From: Guyparkeria hydrothermalis
GTDB lineage: Bacteria; Pseudomonadota; Gammaproteobacteria; Halothiobacillales; Halothiobacillaceae
Assembly: GCF_023555385.1 (NCBI RefSeq)
Contig: NZ_JAJSED010000001.1
Location: 2,328,943 to 2,392,942, forward strand
DNA length: 64,000 nucleotides
Reading direction: 5' to 3'
Notes under the pieces: generated by a model
The model's input: only the letters and a program-made list of their open reading frames with translations
What the model was told of the DNA's origin: nothing
Databases searched by the model: none
Shown: positions 9,439-17,965 of the stretch, piece by piece
Layout of the letters: every line of letters starts with the position of its first letter
Numbering within the stretch: the first letter of the stretch is position 1
Translations under genes and position numbers: made by a program

Positions 9439-10083
9439 TCACCAGCGCAGCAGACGCGGACCGAACCAGGCACCCATGCCGGTCGGGATCAGTATGCCGA
9501 GCAGATACCACGTGGCGATGAAGGGAGCGCTCATCTCCGGGCAATGCACCGAATAGACTAGCGCGGCCAGCGATCCGGCGAACAGTCCGGCCGCGGCACC
9601 GGCCAGCCGCAGACGGGTGGGTGCCATGCCTCGCATCGCCCACAGGGAGCTCGCCAGCAGCGGCGCGGACAGCAGGGCGATCAGGAAGGCGCAGCTACTC
9701 CAGGTCTCGCCCATCAGCAGAGTGGCGCGTTGAGACGGTGCCGCCTGGCTGAGCGAGGCGATGGCCAGCATCCACAGGAGCAGCACAGGAACGGCAGCGG
9801 CGGACGTCGGCAGCCGACCCAGCCGCAGGCCCGGGTGGCCCAGGCGCAACGTCGCCGCCAGTCCCGCCACCGCTAGCAGGCCGGCAAAGCCGATCTTGAT
9901 CCAGAACATCGGCGCCGCGGCGGCCTGGGACAGGTCCGGGCGGATTCCGAGCAGCCCGAGCATCAGGGCCAAGCTTGCGAGGAGGCCGGTGGCGGTGGCC
10001 ATGGCCAGCCGGTTCGGTAGCGCGCGACGCGGCACGGCCACCTCGCCGGCGGCGAGTACGGATACGAGTTGCTCGGTCTTCAT
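9439..10083 (-). CDS. nrsF: NrsF-type (DUF1109) membrane anti-sigma factor
   Basis: A 214-residue protein with six hydrophobic segments (about 28-48, 58-78, 93-113, 122-142, 158-178, 188-210), matching the DUF1109/NrsF family. NrsF proteins hold their ECF sigma factor inactive at the inner membrane until an oxidant or metal signal is sensed. Start and sigma-factor stop overlap (ATGA), the usual coupled sigma/anti-sigma arrangement. A cysteine (WSSCAFLIALL) in a membrane segment and another in VHCPEMSAP near the C-terminus are candidates for the sensing residues; conserved cysteines are important in characterised NrsF proteins. Confidence 0.85.
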   Translation of the reverse strand: MKTEQLVSVLAAGEVAVPRRALPNRLAMATATGLLASLALMLGLLGIRPDLSQAAAAPMFWIKIGFAGLLAVAGLAATLRLGHPGLRLGRLPTSAAAVPVLLLWMLAIASLSQAAPSQRATLLMGETWSSCAFLIALLSAPLLASSLWAMRGMAPTRLRLAGAAAGLFAGSLAALVYSVHCPEMSAPFIATWYLLGILIPTGMGAWFGPRLLRW

Positions 10084-10619
10084 GTGTCCCCCCGAATGAG
10101 TCTGGCCAGTGTCTTGAGTCCGCGGTGGACGCCGACCTTGACCGCCGATTCCGACATGCCGGTGCGTTGTGCGGTTTCCATTACCGACAGACCTTCCAGC
10201 TTGGTGTGCCGGATCGACAGTTGCTGGCGTTTTGGCAGCAGGGAGAGCAGGTGCTCGAGATCCCGGCCCGCCATCTCGTCGTGTTCGGGGGCACGCGGCT
10301 CCCGGATGGCCGCCTGATCGAGCGAATCGGTGCGCTGTTCACGCCGTTTCCGTCGACGCAGCAGGTCGGCGAGCTTGTAGCGGGCGATCGCGTACAGCCA
10401 GGCGGTGACCGGCAGGGCCGGATCGTAGGTCTGGCGCTTGTCGTGGATCGCCAGCAGCGATTCCTGCACCAGGTCCTCCACCTCGTCCGGCAGGCTGCCC
10501 AGTCGGCGGCGGAAATAGCGCCGTAGCAGGTCGCTGGTGGCCTGGAGGAAGGCGTGATAGGCACGGCTGTCCCCGGACAGTCCGTCCAGCAACCGCCCCC
10601 GCAGCTCTTCCTCGCTCAT
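10080..10619 (-). CDS. sigF: ECF sigma factor, SigF type
   Basis: A 179-residue extracytoplasmic-function sigma factor. Region 2 (about residues 12-85) contains DEVEDLVQESLLAIHDKR and WLYAIARYKLADLLRRR; region 4 (about 118-172) has LSLLPKRQQLSIRHTKLEG and the helix-turn-helix VMETAQRTGMSESAVKVGV. The ATG at 10619 is chosen because the -10 element of its own promoter (CGAA, 10643-10646) would overlap the alternative ATG at 10643. It is co-transcribed with the NrsF anti-sigma and divergent from the cytochrome/molybdoenzyme operon, which carries the same promoter type, so it likely autoregulates and drives both transcripts under oxidative stress. Confidence 0.9.
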   Translation of the reverse strand: MSEEELRGRLLDGLSGDSRAYHAFLQATSDLLRRYFRRRLGSLPDEVEDLVQESLLAIHDKRQTYDPALPVTAWLYAIARYKLADLLRRRKRREQRTDSLDQAAIREPRAPEHDEMAGRDLEHLLSLLPKRQQLSIRHTKLEGLSVMETAQRTGMSESAVKVGVHRGLKTLARLIRGDT

Positions 10620-10642
10620 CTCTTGCCCACCATGCCCTGTCA

Positions 10643-10668
10643 TTCGTCCGGACCATGGATGTGGTTAC
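10643..10668 (-). promoter_or_regulatory. SigF-type promoter of sigF-nrsF
   Basis: On the minus strand GTAACC (10668-10663) is separated by exactly 16 bp from CGAA (10646-10643). This fits the GTAACC/CGAA pattern reported for SigF-type ECF promoters. The -10 lies 24 bp upstream of the sigF ATG. The identical arrangement on the other strand 55 bp away makes chance unlikely. Confidence 0.82.
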
Positions 10669-10723
10669 AGCATTGATTGTAAGCGCGCCGAATGATGGTC
10701 GCCCTGCGAATTCGATCGCGGTT

Positions 10724-10749
10724 GTAACCGAGGAGCGTCCCGCGGCGAA
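10724..10749 (+). promoter_or_regulatory. SigF-type promoter of the cytochrome b / YedY-like / MrpX operon
   Basis: GTAACC (10724-10729), 16 bp, CGAA (10746-10749): the same element and spacing as the divergent promoter of sigF. It argues that the cytochrome gene begins at the ATG at 10815 (with AGGAGG at 10803-10808) and not at an upstream ATG that overlaps the -10. Confidence 0.82.
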
Positions 10750-10814
10750 TGGATGGATATGCCTATCGTGATGCAGGTCGGTTGTTCGACCTTCGCCTTT
10801 CCAGGAGGCAGTCC

Positions 10815-11456
10815 ATGGATTCGCAGTCCGTCATGACCAGCAGGTTTCGGCGTGGCAGGTCCGGTGACGGCATGTCGCCGGTGCACCCCTTGTGGCTGCG
10901 ACTGACGCATTGGCTCAACGCCCTGGCGGTGGTGCTGATGGTGATGAGCGGTTGGCGGATCTACAACGCCTCGCCGCTGTTCGACTTTCGCTTTCCCGAC
11001 GAGATCACGCTTGGCGGCTGGCTCGCCGGTGCGATCCTCTGGCACTTCGCGGCCATGTGGCTGCTGGTGGCCAACGGCCTGATCTATCTCGCGGTCAACG
11101 TCGGTACCGGCCGGCTGTGGTGGCGCTTTTTTCCGCTCTCGCCGCGCGGATTCGTGGCCGATCTGAAGGCCGCCTTTCACGGTCGGCTCTCGCATGCCGA
11201 CCCGCGGCACTACAACTCGGTGCAGCGGGCGGCCTACCTGTTCGTGATTCTCGATCTGGTGCTGCTCGTGGTTTCCGGCCTGGTGCTGTGGAAGTCGGTG
11301 CAGTTCCCGCTGCTGCGTGAACTGATGGGCGGCTACGAGGCGGCGCGTTACGTCCACTTCTTCACCATGGCCGCGCTGGTCGGTTTCGTGGTGATTCACG
11401 TGGCGATGGCGCTGCTGGTGCCGAGTTCGTTGTGGCGCATGATCCGTGGTCGATGA
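10815..11456 (+). CDS. Cytochrome b561-type membrane subunit (YedZ1-like electron donor)
   Basis: A 213-residue membrane protein of the cytochrome b561 / hydrogenase b-type cytochrome family, not the E. coli MsrQ (YedZ) fold. It has four membrane segments with likely heme histidines in HPLWLRLTHWLNALAVV, LAGAILWHFAAMW, RYVHFFTMAALVG and VVIHVAMALL. AGGAGG at 10803-10808 supports the ATG at 10815. The stop is 13 bp before the ATG of the molybdoenzyme, so the pair would form a quinol-linked electron-donor/reductase unit. In the Azospira MrpX locus the equivalent subunit is called YedZ1. Confidence 0.85.
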   Translation: MDSQSVMTSRFRRGRSGDGMSPVHPLWLRLTHWLNALAVVLMVMSGWRIYNASPLFDFRFPDEITLGGWLAGAILWHFAAMWLLVANGLIYLAVNVGTGRLWWRFFPLSPRGFVADLKAAFHGRLSHADPRHYNSVQRAAYLFVILDLVLLVVSGLVLWKSVQFPLLRELMGGYEAARYVHFFTMAALVGFVVIHVAMALLVPSSLWRMIRGR

Positions 11457-11469
11457 GGGGAGGGCCGGC

Positions 11470-12219
11470 ATGAACGATCGAGAGAGGCGAATGCGCCCGA
11501 TAGACATCGGGCCGGCAAAACCGGACCGGCGGCGCTTCCTGCGTGGCTCGCTGGCACTGGGTGCGATGCCGCTGGTCGGCGGGTGTTCGATCAGCGACGA
11601 GCCGCTGGTGGAAAAGGCCCTGCTACAGGTCTCGCGCTTCAACGACCGCGTCCAGGCCTGGTTGTTCGACCCCGAGCAGCTCGCACCCACCTATCCCGAG
11701 TCGATGATCACCCGACCATTTCCCTTCAATGCCTACTATCGTCTGGACAAGGTGCCGCGGGTCGACGGCGAGCGCTTCCGTCTGCAGGTCGGCGGCCGGG
11801 TCGCCGATCAGCGGCCGTGGTCACTGGCCCAGCTGCGCGATCTGCCGCAGACCGACCAGGTGACTCGGCTGATCTGCGTCGAGGGCTGGAGCGCGATCGG
11901 CAAGTGGGGTGGGGTGCGCTTCTCGGACTTTCTTCGCCGCATCGGCGCCGATGTCGAGGCCAAATACGTGGGGTTTCGCTGTGCCGACGGCTATTACACC
12001 AGCATCGATATGCCGACCGCGCTCCATCCGCAGACGCTGCTGGCACTGACATTCGACGGGGAAACGCTGCCCGCCCGCTACGGCTTTCCCCTGAAGCTGC
12101 GCATGCCGACCAAGCTTGGCTACAAGAACCCCAAGCACGTCGAGGCGCTCTTCGTCACCAACACGTACCCCGGCGGCTACTGGGAGGACCGGGGCTACAA
12201 CTGGTTCGGCGGCAGCTGA
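11470..12219 (+). CDS. Tat-exported YedY/MsrP-like molybdopterin oxidoreductase
   Basis: A 249-residue sulfite-oxidase-fold protein. It has a twin-arginine signal (PDRRRFLRGSLALGAMP) ending in VGGC, which could also be a lipobox. The molybdenum-ligating cysteine is in RLICVEGWSAIGKWGG, and the C-terminal block KLGYKNPKHVEALFVTN is typical of the YedY branch. YedY/MsrP reduces methionine sulfoxide in periplasmic proteins. GAGGGGAGGG supports the ATG at 11470 over an ATG at 11446 that overlaps the previous gene. Its neighbours (SigF promoter, cytochrome b561, Met-rich peptide) match the Azospira YedY1 system, in which it re-reduces the oxidised peptide. Confidence 0.88.
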   Translation: MNDRERRMRPIDIGPAKPDRRRFLRGSLALGAMPLVGGCSISDEPLVEKALLQVSRFNDRVQAWLFDPEQLAPTYPESMITRPFPFNAYYRLDKVPRVDGERFRLQVGGRVADQRPWSLAQLRDLPQTDQVTRLICVEGWSAIGKWGGVRFSDFLRRIGADVEAKYVGFRCADGYYTSIDMPTALHPQTLLALTFDGETLPARYGFPLKLRMPTKLGYKNPKHVEALFVTNTYPGGYWEDRGYNWFGGS

Positions 12220-12242
12220 GCATCCGGCTCGACTGCGCTGAG

Positions 12243-12262
12243 GCATGGCAGTCCCGCCATGC
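12243..12262 (+). other. Intercistronic stem-loop before the Met-rich peptide gene
   Basis: GCATGGC and GCCATGC form a perfect 7-bp stem with a 6-nt loop, 32 bp before the peptide ATG, without a T-run. It may protect the 3' part of a processed transcript so that the small peptide is made in excess over the enzyme. Confidence 0.5.
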
Positions 12263-12293
12263 GCTATTGAGCAATCGACATGAGGGTATTCCC

Positions 12294-12584
12294 ATGAAGA
12301 CGATGACTGTAACGATGATCTGTGCCGGCCTGATGACCATGGGCAGCGCCGCCATCGCGGCCGATTCCATGCAGAAGGACGTTTACGCCACGCTGGCGAT
12401 GTCTCACGAGGACGGTGAAAAAGACGCCATGGGCCATGACGAGATGGGTGGCGACGAGATGTCCGGCGAGGAAATGGGCGACGGGATGGGCCATGACGAG
12501 ATGGGCAAGGACGACATGAGCGGCGACGAGATGGAAAAGGATGACGAGATGGAAAAAGACGAAATGGGCGGCATGGACGAATAA
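12294..12584 (+). CDS. Met/Asp/Glu-rich periplasmic peptide (MrpX-like, MXKDX repeat family)
   Basis: A 96-residue precursor beginning MKTMTVTMICAGLMTMG; signal cleavage is likely after AIAA (residue 23). The mature part has 17 methionines in about 73 residues, mostly as degenerate five-residue units such as MGHDE, MGGDE, MSGEE, MEKDD and MEKDE, and no cysteine. This is the pentapeptide MXKDX repeat family. In Azospira the homologous MrpX is a sacrificial methionine-sulfoxide sink for hypochlorite regenerated by YedY1. Position at the end of the SigF-type operon supports the same role. A terminator follows. Confidence 0.85.
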   Translation: MKTMTVTMICAGLMTMGSAAIAADSMQKDVYATLAMSHEDGEKDAMGHDEMGGDEMSGEEMGDGMGHDEMGKDDMSGDEMEKDDEMEKDEMGGMDE

Positions 12585-12607
12585 TCCCGCTGCTCTCGAC
12601 TCGATCG

Positions 12608-12644
12608 AGCCCGTCGCGGCCCTGGTGGTCCGGCGGGCTTTTTC
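12608..12644 (+). terminator. Terminator of the cytochrome/YedY/MrpX operon
   Basis: AGCCCG at 12608-12613 pairs with CGGGCT at 12634-12639, with further pairing of GGCCC to GGTCC inside, followed directly by five T's. Confidence 0.8.
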
Positions 12645-12665
12645 GTTCCCAGGTGCTGGTCGGGC

Positions 12666-12693
12666 ACAAAAAAACCCCGCCGAGGCGGGGTTT
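12666..12693 (-). terminator. Terminator of groES-groEL
   Basis: AAACCCCGCC / GGCGGGGTTT inverted repeat with a very short loop; on the minus strand it is followed by a run of T's. It lies 47 bp past the groEL stop. Confidence 0.88.
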
Positions 12694-12739
12694 CCTGGTG
12701 CGATGTCCGGCCGGTTTGGCCGGACGAGTCGCCCGTTTC

Positions 12740-14443
<1,704 letters not shown>

Positions 14444-14734
14444 TTAGTCTTCGATGACGGCGAGGATGTCGTCTTCGCCCATCATCAGCAGTTCTTCGTC
14501 TTCGACCTTGACCTTGGTGCCGGCGTACTGGCTGAACAGCACCTTGTCGCCGACCTTCACACCAATCTGGCGGACTTCGCCCTTCTCATTGGACTTGCCC
14601 GGGCCGGCAGCGACGATTTCGCCACGGTTGGGCTTCTCGGTGGCCGAGTCCGGCAGGACGATGCCAGCGGCGGTCTTGCGTTCTTCTTCTTCGCGCTTTA
14701 CCAGCACACGATCATGCAAAGGACGGATTTTCAT
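14444..14734 (-). CDS. groS: Co-chaperonin GroES (Hsp10)
   Basis: A 96-residue lid of the GroEL chamber, beginning [20 protein letters not shown], with the mobile loop around [16 protein letters not shown] and a C-terminal ILAVIE strand. An upstream in-frame extension (to 15097) has no similarity to GroES and would read through the CIRCE operator, so the ATG at 14734 is used. It is the first gene of the groESL operon. Confidence 0.98.
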   Translation of the reverse strand: MKIRPLHDRVLVKREEEERKTAAGIVLPDSATEKPNRGEIVAAGPGKSNEKGEVRQIGVKVGDKVLFSQYAGTKVKVEDEELLMMGEDDILAVIED

Positions 14735-14799
14735 GCGGTTACTCCATGCGTTGACACAGAAAAAGGGATTTCGACAAGTTTGGTCTCGCCGGGACGCTG

Positions 14800-14826
14800 T
14801 TAGCACTCGCCCGACTCGAGTGCCAA
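14800..14826 (-). promoter_or_regulatory. CIRCE operator (HrcA-binding site) of groESL
   Basis: TTAGCACTC (14800-14808), 9 bp, GAGTGCCAA (14818-14826): the CIRCE inverted repeat with one mismatch between the arms. It indicates control by the HrcA heat-shock repressor. It lies 66 bp upstream of the groES ATG. Confidence 0.95.
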
Positions 14827-14853
14827 TAGTAGGAGCGGTCCCGGTGATTTCAA
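14826..14853 (-). promoter_or_regulatory. Probable housekeeping promoter of groESL
   Basis: On the minus strand TTGAAA (14853-14848), 16 bp, TACTAT (14831-14826), the -10 directly abutting the CIRCE element so that HrcA would cover the start site. CTTGAAA also resembles a sigma-32 -35, but the -10 fits sigma-70 better. Confidence 0.7.
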
Positions 14854-14950
14854 GAGGTGGGAAGCAAAAAAATTTCACCGCCCGTTCGAGGGTGGGAATG
14901 CCCGTCGCATGCGGCCTGCCGCTGTGCCTCGGTGGGCGGGACGGAATCGG

Positions 14951-14956
14951 TATAAT
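14951..14956 (+). promoter_or_regulatory. Probable -10 element of icd
   Basis: TATAAT in an otherwise GC-rich stretch, 247 bp upstream of the icd ATG. No good -35 is visible. Transcription from here would place the long inverted repeat in the 5' leader. Confidence 0.5.
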
Positions 14957-14967
14957 GCGCCGCATCC

Positions 14968-15148
14968 AAGGGAAGGTCTGCGTGAATCCAATACCCCTCT
15001 GGCCAGGCCCCGAAGGGCGAGCCTTGAGGCGGACATCTGCTGCGTTGCCGTCCTTGGAAAGGGAGGGACCCTTCCACGGCGGACGGTCGCCTTGCATCTG
15101 TCCGCCTCAAGACCCGCAGAGAGGCATCGGATTCACGCAGACCTCCCC
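14968..15148 (+). repeat. 180-bp imperfect inverted repeat in the icd leader
   Basis: Nested arms pair over nearly the whole segment: AGGTCTGCGTGAATCC (about 14974) with GGATTCACGCAGACCT (about 15129); CTTGAGGCGGACA (about 15023) with TGTCCGCCTCAAG (about 15099); and TTGGAAAGGG with CCCTTCCA around an AGGGA loop at about 15063. As RNA it would be one long hairpin between the likely promoter and icd. It has no coding content. It may be a leader regulatory structure or a small non-autonomous palindromic repeat element; an AGGAG site follows it at 15191. Confidence 0.75.
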
Positions 15149-15202
15149 TACGGCCGGATTAGTGTCGGCCGTTACTCACGAATCAAATCTAGGAGAGAGC
15201 GC

Positions 15203-16459
15203 ATGAGCTTCGAGAAGATCACCATCCCCGAAGGCGACAAGATCACGGTTGATGCCGACGGCAAGCTGAACGTGCCGGCGCGGCCGATCATTCCGTTCAT
15301 CGAGGGTGACGGCATCGGCATCGACGTCACGCCGGTCATGAAAAAGGTCATCGACGCCGCCGTCGAGAAGGCCTACGACGGCAAGCGCCAGATCTCGTGG
15401 ATGGAGGTCTACGCCGGCGAGAAATCCACCGAGGTCTACCCGGACGGCAGCGGCCTGCCCGCCGAGACCATGGAGGCGATCCGCGACTACGTCGTCTCCA
15501 TCAAGGGCCCGCTGACCACGCCGGTCGGCGGCGGCTTTCGCTCGCTGAACGTCGCCCTGCGCCAGAAGCTCGACCTGTACGTCTGCCTGCGCCCGGTGCG
15601 CTACTTCACCGGCACGCCGAGCCCGGTCAAGCACCCGGAGAAGACGGACATGGTCATCTTCCGCGAGAACTCCGAGGACATCTACGCCGGCATCGAGTGG
15701 GCCGCCGGCACCCCGGAAGTGAAGAAGGTGGTCGACTTCCTGCAGAACGAGATGGGTGTCGAGAACATCCGCTTCCCGGAGAGCTCGGGCATCGGCGTCA
15801 AGCCGGTCTCCGAGGACGGCACCAAGCGGCTGGTGCGCCGCGCGATCGAGTACGCGATCGCCAACGACCGCGATTCGGTCACCCTGGTGCACAAGGGCAA
15901 CATCATGAAATTCACCGAGGGCGCCTTCAAGAACTGGGGCTACGAGCTCGCCAAGGAGGAGTTCGGTGCCGAGCCGCTCGACGGTGGCCCGTGGATGAAG
16001 TTCAAGAACCCGAACACCGGTCGCGACATCGTCATCAAGGACTCGATCGCCGATGCCTTCCTGCAGCAGATCCTGCTGGTGCCGGAAGAGTACGACGTGG
16101 TCGCCACTCTGAACCTCAACGGTGACTACGTCTCGGATGCGCTGGCCGCTCAGGTCGGCGGCATCGGCATCGCGCCGGGCGCGAACCTCTCCGACACCGT
16201 CGCCATGTTCGAGGCCACCCACGGCACCGCGCCGGACATCGCCGGCAAGGACCTGGCCAACCCGTCGTCGGTCATCCTCTCGGCCGAGATGATGTTGCGC
16301 CACCTCGGCTGGACCGAGGCGGCCGACGCCGTCAGCAAGGCGATGGAAGGCGCGATCGCCAGCGGCAACGTCACCGGCGATCTTGCCCGCCTGATGGACA
16401 AGCCCAACCAGGTCGGCTGCAAGGCCTTCGGCGAGGAGCTGATCCGCCAGATGGGTTAA
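15203..16459 (+). CDS. icd: NADP-dependent isocitrate dehydrogenase
   Basis: A 418-residue homodimeric TCA-cycle enzyme, strongly similar along its length to the E. coli type. It oxidatively decarboxylates isocitrate to 2-oxoglutarate with NADP. Substrate residues are in [20 protein letters not shown] (the serine phosphorylated by AceK in E. coli) and [16 protein letters not shown]; the cofactor region is [18 protein letters not shown] and [12 protein letters not shown]. The ATG at 15203 has AGGAG at 15191-15195 and gives [14 protein letters not shown]; an upstream extension reads through the hairpin and is rejected. Confidence 0.97.
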   Translation: MSFEKITIPEGDKITVDADGKLNVPARPIIPFIEGDGIGIDVTPVMKKVIDAAVEKAYDGKRQISWMEVYAGEKSTEVYPDGSGLPAETMEAIRDYVVSIKGPLTTPVGGGFRSLNVALRQKLDLYVCLRPVRYFTGTPSPVKHPEKTDMVIFRENSEDIYAGIEWAAGTPEVKKVVDFLQNEMGVENIRFPESSGIGVKPVSEDGTKRLVRRAIEYAIANDRDSVTLVHKGNIMKFTEGAFKNWGYELAKEEFGAEPLDGGPWMKFKNPNTGRDIVIKDSIADAFLQQILLVPEEYDVVATLNLNGDYVSDALAAQVGGIGIAPGANLSDTVAMFEATHGTAPDIAGKDLANPSSVILSAEMMLRHLGWTEAADAVSKAMEGAIASGNVTGDLARLMDKPNQVGCKAFGEELIRQMG

Positions 16460-16496
16460 TCGCTCCACGGCCGGGGCCGTGCGACGAAACATGACA

Positions 16497-16529
16497 AGGC
16501 GCGTTCGGAGCATTCCGGGCGCGCTTTTT
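16497..16529 (+). terminator. Terminator of icd
   Basis: GCGCG-T-TCGGA-GCAT-TCCGG-G-CGCGC hairpin followed by five T's, 38 bp past the stop codon. Confidence 0.88.
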
Positions 16530-16632
16530 GTTTGCCCGGCACATATGCGGCAGACAGGTTGGCTATTTTCGCAGGGCTTCCCTATGTTCGAGGGGCAGGG
16601 GAGTGTCCTGCGTCGTTCCCGGGAGGCCCGCC

Positions 16633-16821
16633 ATGGAACCACTCATCGAAGCCAGTGCCGTCTGCCCCTACTGCGGCGAGCCGGTCGACTTCTCGATCGA
16701 CACCAGTGCCGGGGAGCAGACCTTCGTCGAGGACTGCAGCGTTTGCTGCCAGCCGATCGTCGTGACCATCAAGTGGACGAACGAAGGCCCGACCCTGGAA
16801 CTGCACCGCGAGAACGAGTGA
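16633..16821 (+). CDS. CPXCG-motif cysteine-rich small protein
   Basis: A 62-residue protein with two paired-cysteine motifs, CPYCG near residue 11 and CSVCC near residue 36, forming a probable zinc ribbon. This is the CPXCG motif-containing family, common in gammaproteobacteria and of unknown function. GGGAGG upstream supports the ATG at 16633; alternative upstream starts overlap the icd terminator. Confidence 0.85.
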   Translation: MEPLIEASAVCPYCGEPVDFSIDTSAGEQTFVEDCSVCCQPIVVTIKWTNEGPTLELHRENE

Positions 16822-16945
16822 CAGGGCCGTCGAGCGAGGCTCGCAACTAACCCTTTGTCGGTCCCGCGGAGACGCGATCGACTCGTGCAGAGGCGGTCTG
16901 GAGGGCGGTTCGGCGCGCGTGTTACCATCCCGCTTCCTTCCGACT

Positions 16946-17022
16946 GCCCATGTAGCTCAGCTGGATAGAGCAACCGCCTCCTAAGCGGTAGGTCGCAGGT
17001 TCGAATCCTGCCTTGGGCGCCA
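16946..17022 (+). tRNA. tRNA-Arg (anticodon CCT)
   Basis: Full cloverleaf with encoded CCA (17020-17022): acceptor GCCCATG/CTTGGGC with one T-T mismatch, D-arm around TAGCTCAGCTGGATAGAGCA, anticodon stem ACCGC/GCGGT with loop CTCCTAA (anticodon CCT), and T-arm GCAGG-TTCGAAT-CCTGC. It reads AGG codons. It lies at the left edge of the accessory region, and tRNA genes are frequent integration sites, though I saw no duplicated 3' end further right. Confidence 0.96.
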
Positions 17023-17109
17023 GATTTAACTTGATCTTCCCCGCTCGCGGCTTCCTAGTCGCGGCACGTAGACTGTCCCTAATTCACTAGCCCCCTAGGG
17101 ACAGCGGCA

Positions 17110-17814
17110 ATGCACGACAACGTTATTTCATATTTCGAGATGTGTTCGCGTGAGGGCATGAGTCTGCAGCGTGGCATGAACTTTCGGATCCGAGGTCGGC
17201 ATTCGGTCGTTCTGATGTCGGTCCGCGCAAACGCGCCCTACCAAGATCGGCTGGAAGAGGGTGGTTCTGTTCTTGTCTACGAAGGCCATGATGCACCCGC
17301 TTCTGCTGGGTCTGTGTATCCCAAATTACTTGATCAGCCAGAAACGCTTCCGTCAGGGCGACTGACGGAGAATGGGAAGTTTCATCAAGCTGCTCAGGAG
17401 TACAAGAATGGCTTGAAGCCGCCGGATATGGTCCGTGTTTACGAGAAGATCAAGAAGGGTATTTGGTCTGATAACGGCTATTTCCAACTGGTTGATTCTT
17501 GGAAAGAGCATGACGGGCATCGGCAGGTTTTTAAGTTCAAGCTGCTGGCCGTTGAGGCTGAACATGAGGATCTGGCTGCGGAATTGCCGTCACATCACTC
17601 AAATCAGCAGCCACGCCGGCGAGTGATTCCGAGTGCGGTGAAACTGGAAGTTTGGAAGCGTGACGGAGGTAAGTGTGTGGAGTGTGGCGCGACTGACGAG
17701 CTTCACTTCGATCACATCGTCCCGTACTCCAAAGGAGGCACATCCTTGAAGGCCGAGAACGTTCAGTTGCTATGTGCCCGCCACAACTTGGCGAAGAGTG
17801 CCAAGATCCAGTAG
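17110..17814 (+). CDS. HNH endonuclease with an SRA/YDG-like N-terminal domain
   Basis: A 234-residue protein. The C-terminal 60 residues are a clear HNH nuclease: two CxxC-type zinc ligands (CVECG ... LLCARHN) around the catalytic ELHFDHIVPYSKGG. Residues 1-155 resemble an SRA/YDG modified-base-binding domain (GGSVLVYEGHDAP, RVYEKIKKGIWSDNGYFQLVDSWKE), as in methylation-dependent SRA-HNH nucleases such as TagI. If so it would cut DNA carrying modified cytosine, as a type IV restriction enzyme. It stands alone between tRNA-Arg and the capsule genes. The HNH call is firm; the SRA call is a pattern-based inference. Confidence 0.75.
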   Translation: MHDNVISYFEMCSREGMSLQRGMNFRIRGRHSVVLMSVRANAPYQDRLEEGGSVLVYEGHDAPASAGSVYPKLLDQPETLPSGRLTENGKFHQAAQEYKNGLKPPDMVRVYEKIKKGIWSDNGYFQLVDSWKEHDGHRQVFKFKLLAVEAEHEDLAAELPSHHSNQQPRRRVIPSAVKLEVWKRDGGKCVECGATDELHFDHIVPYSKGGTSLKAENVQLLCARHNLAKSAKIQ

Positions 17815-17965
17815 CAGGGTCTGCTTGTTGGGCGTTCACCCCATTGAGAGTGAGGACAGATAGGGGAACAAACCGGACTGCGCGGCATCGAAATAGCGGG
17901 ACCGTTTGAGTGGCCTGGTTTGTGCCGGCCTTCGGCGCCATTTTTATTGGGACTTTCGCGACATC

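Noticed and set aside
16946..17022. tRNA-Arg as the proven attachment site of an integrative element
   Set aside because: No integrase gene and no repeat of the tRNA 3' end was seen by eye through 64000, so the island boundary remains only suggestive.
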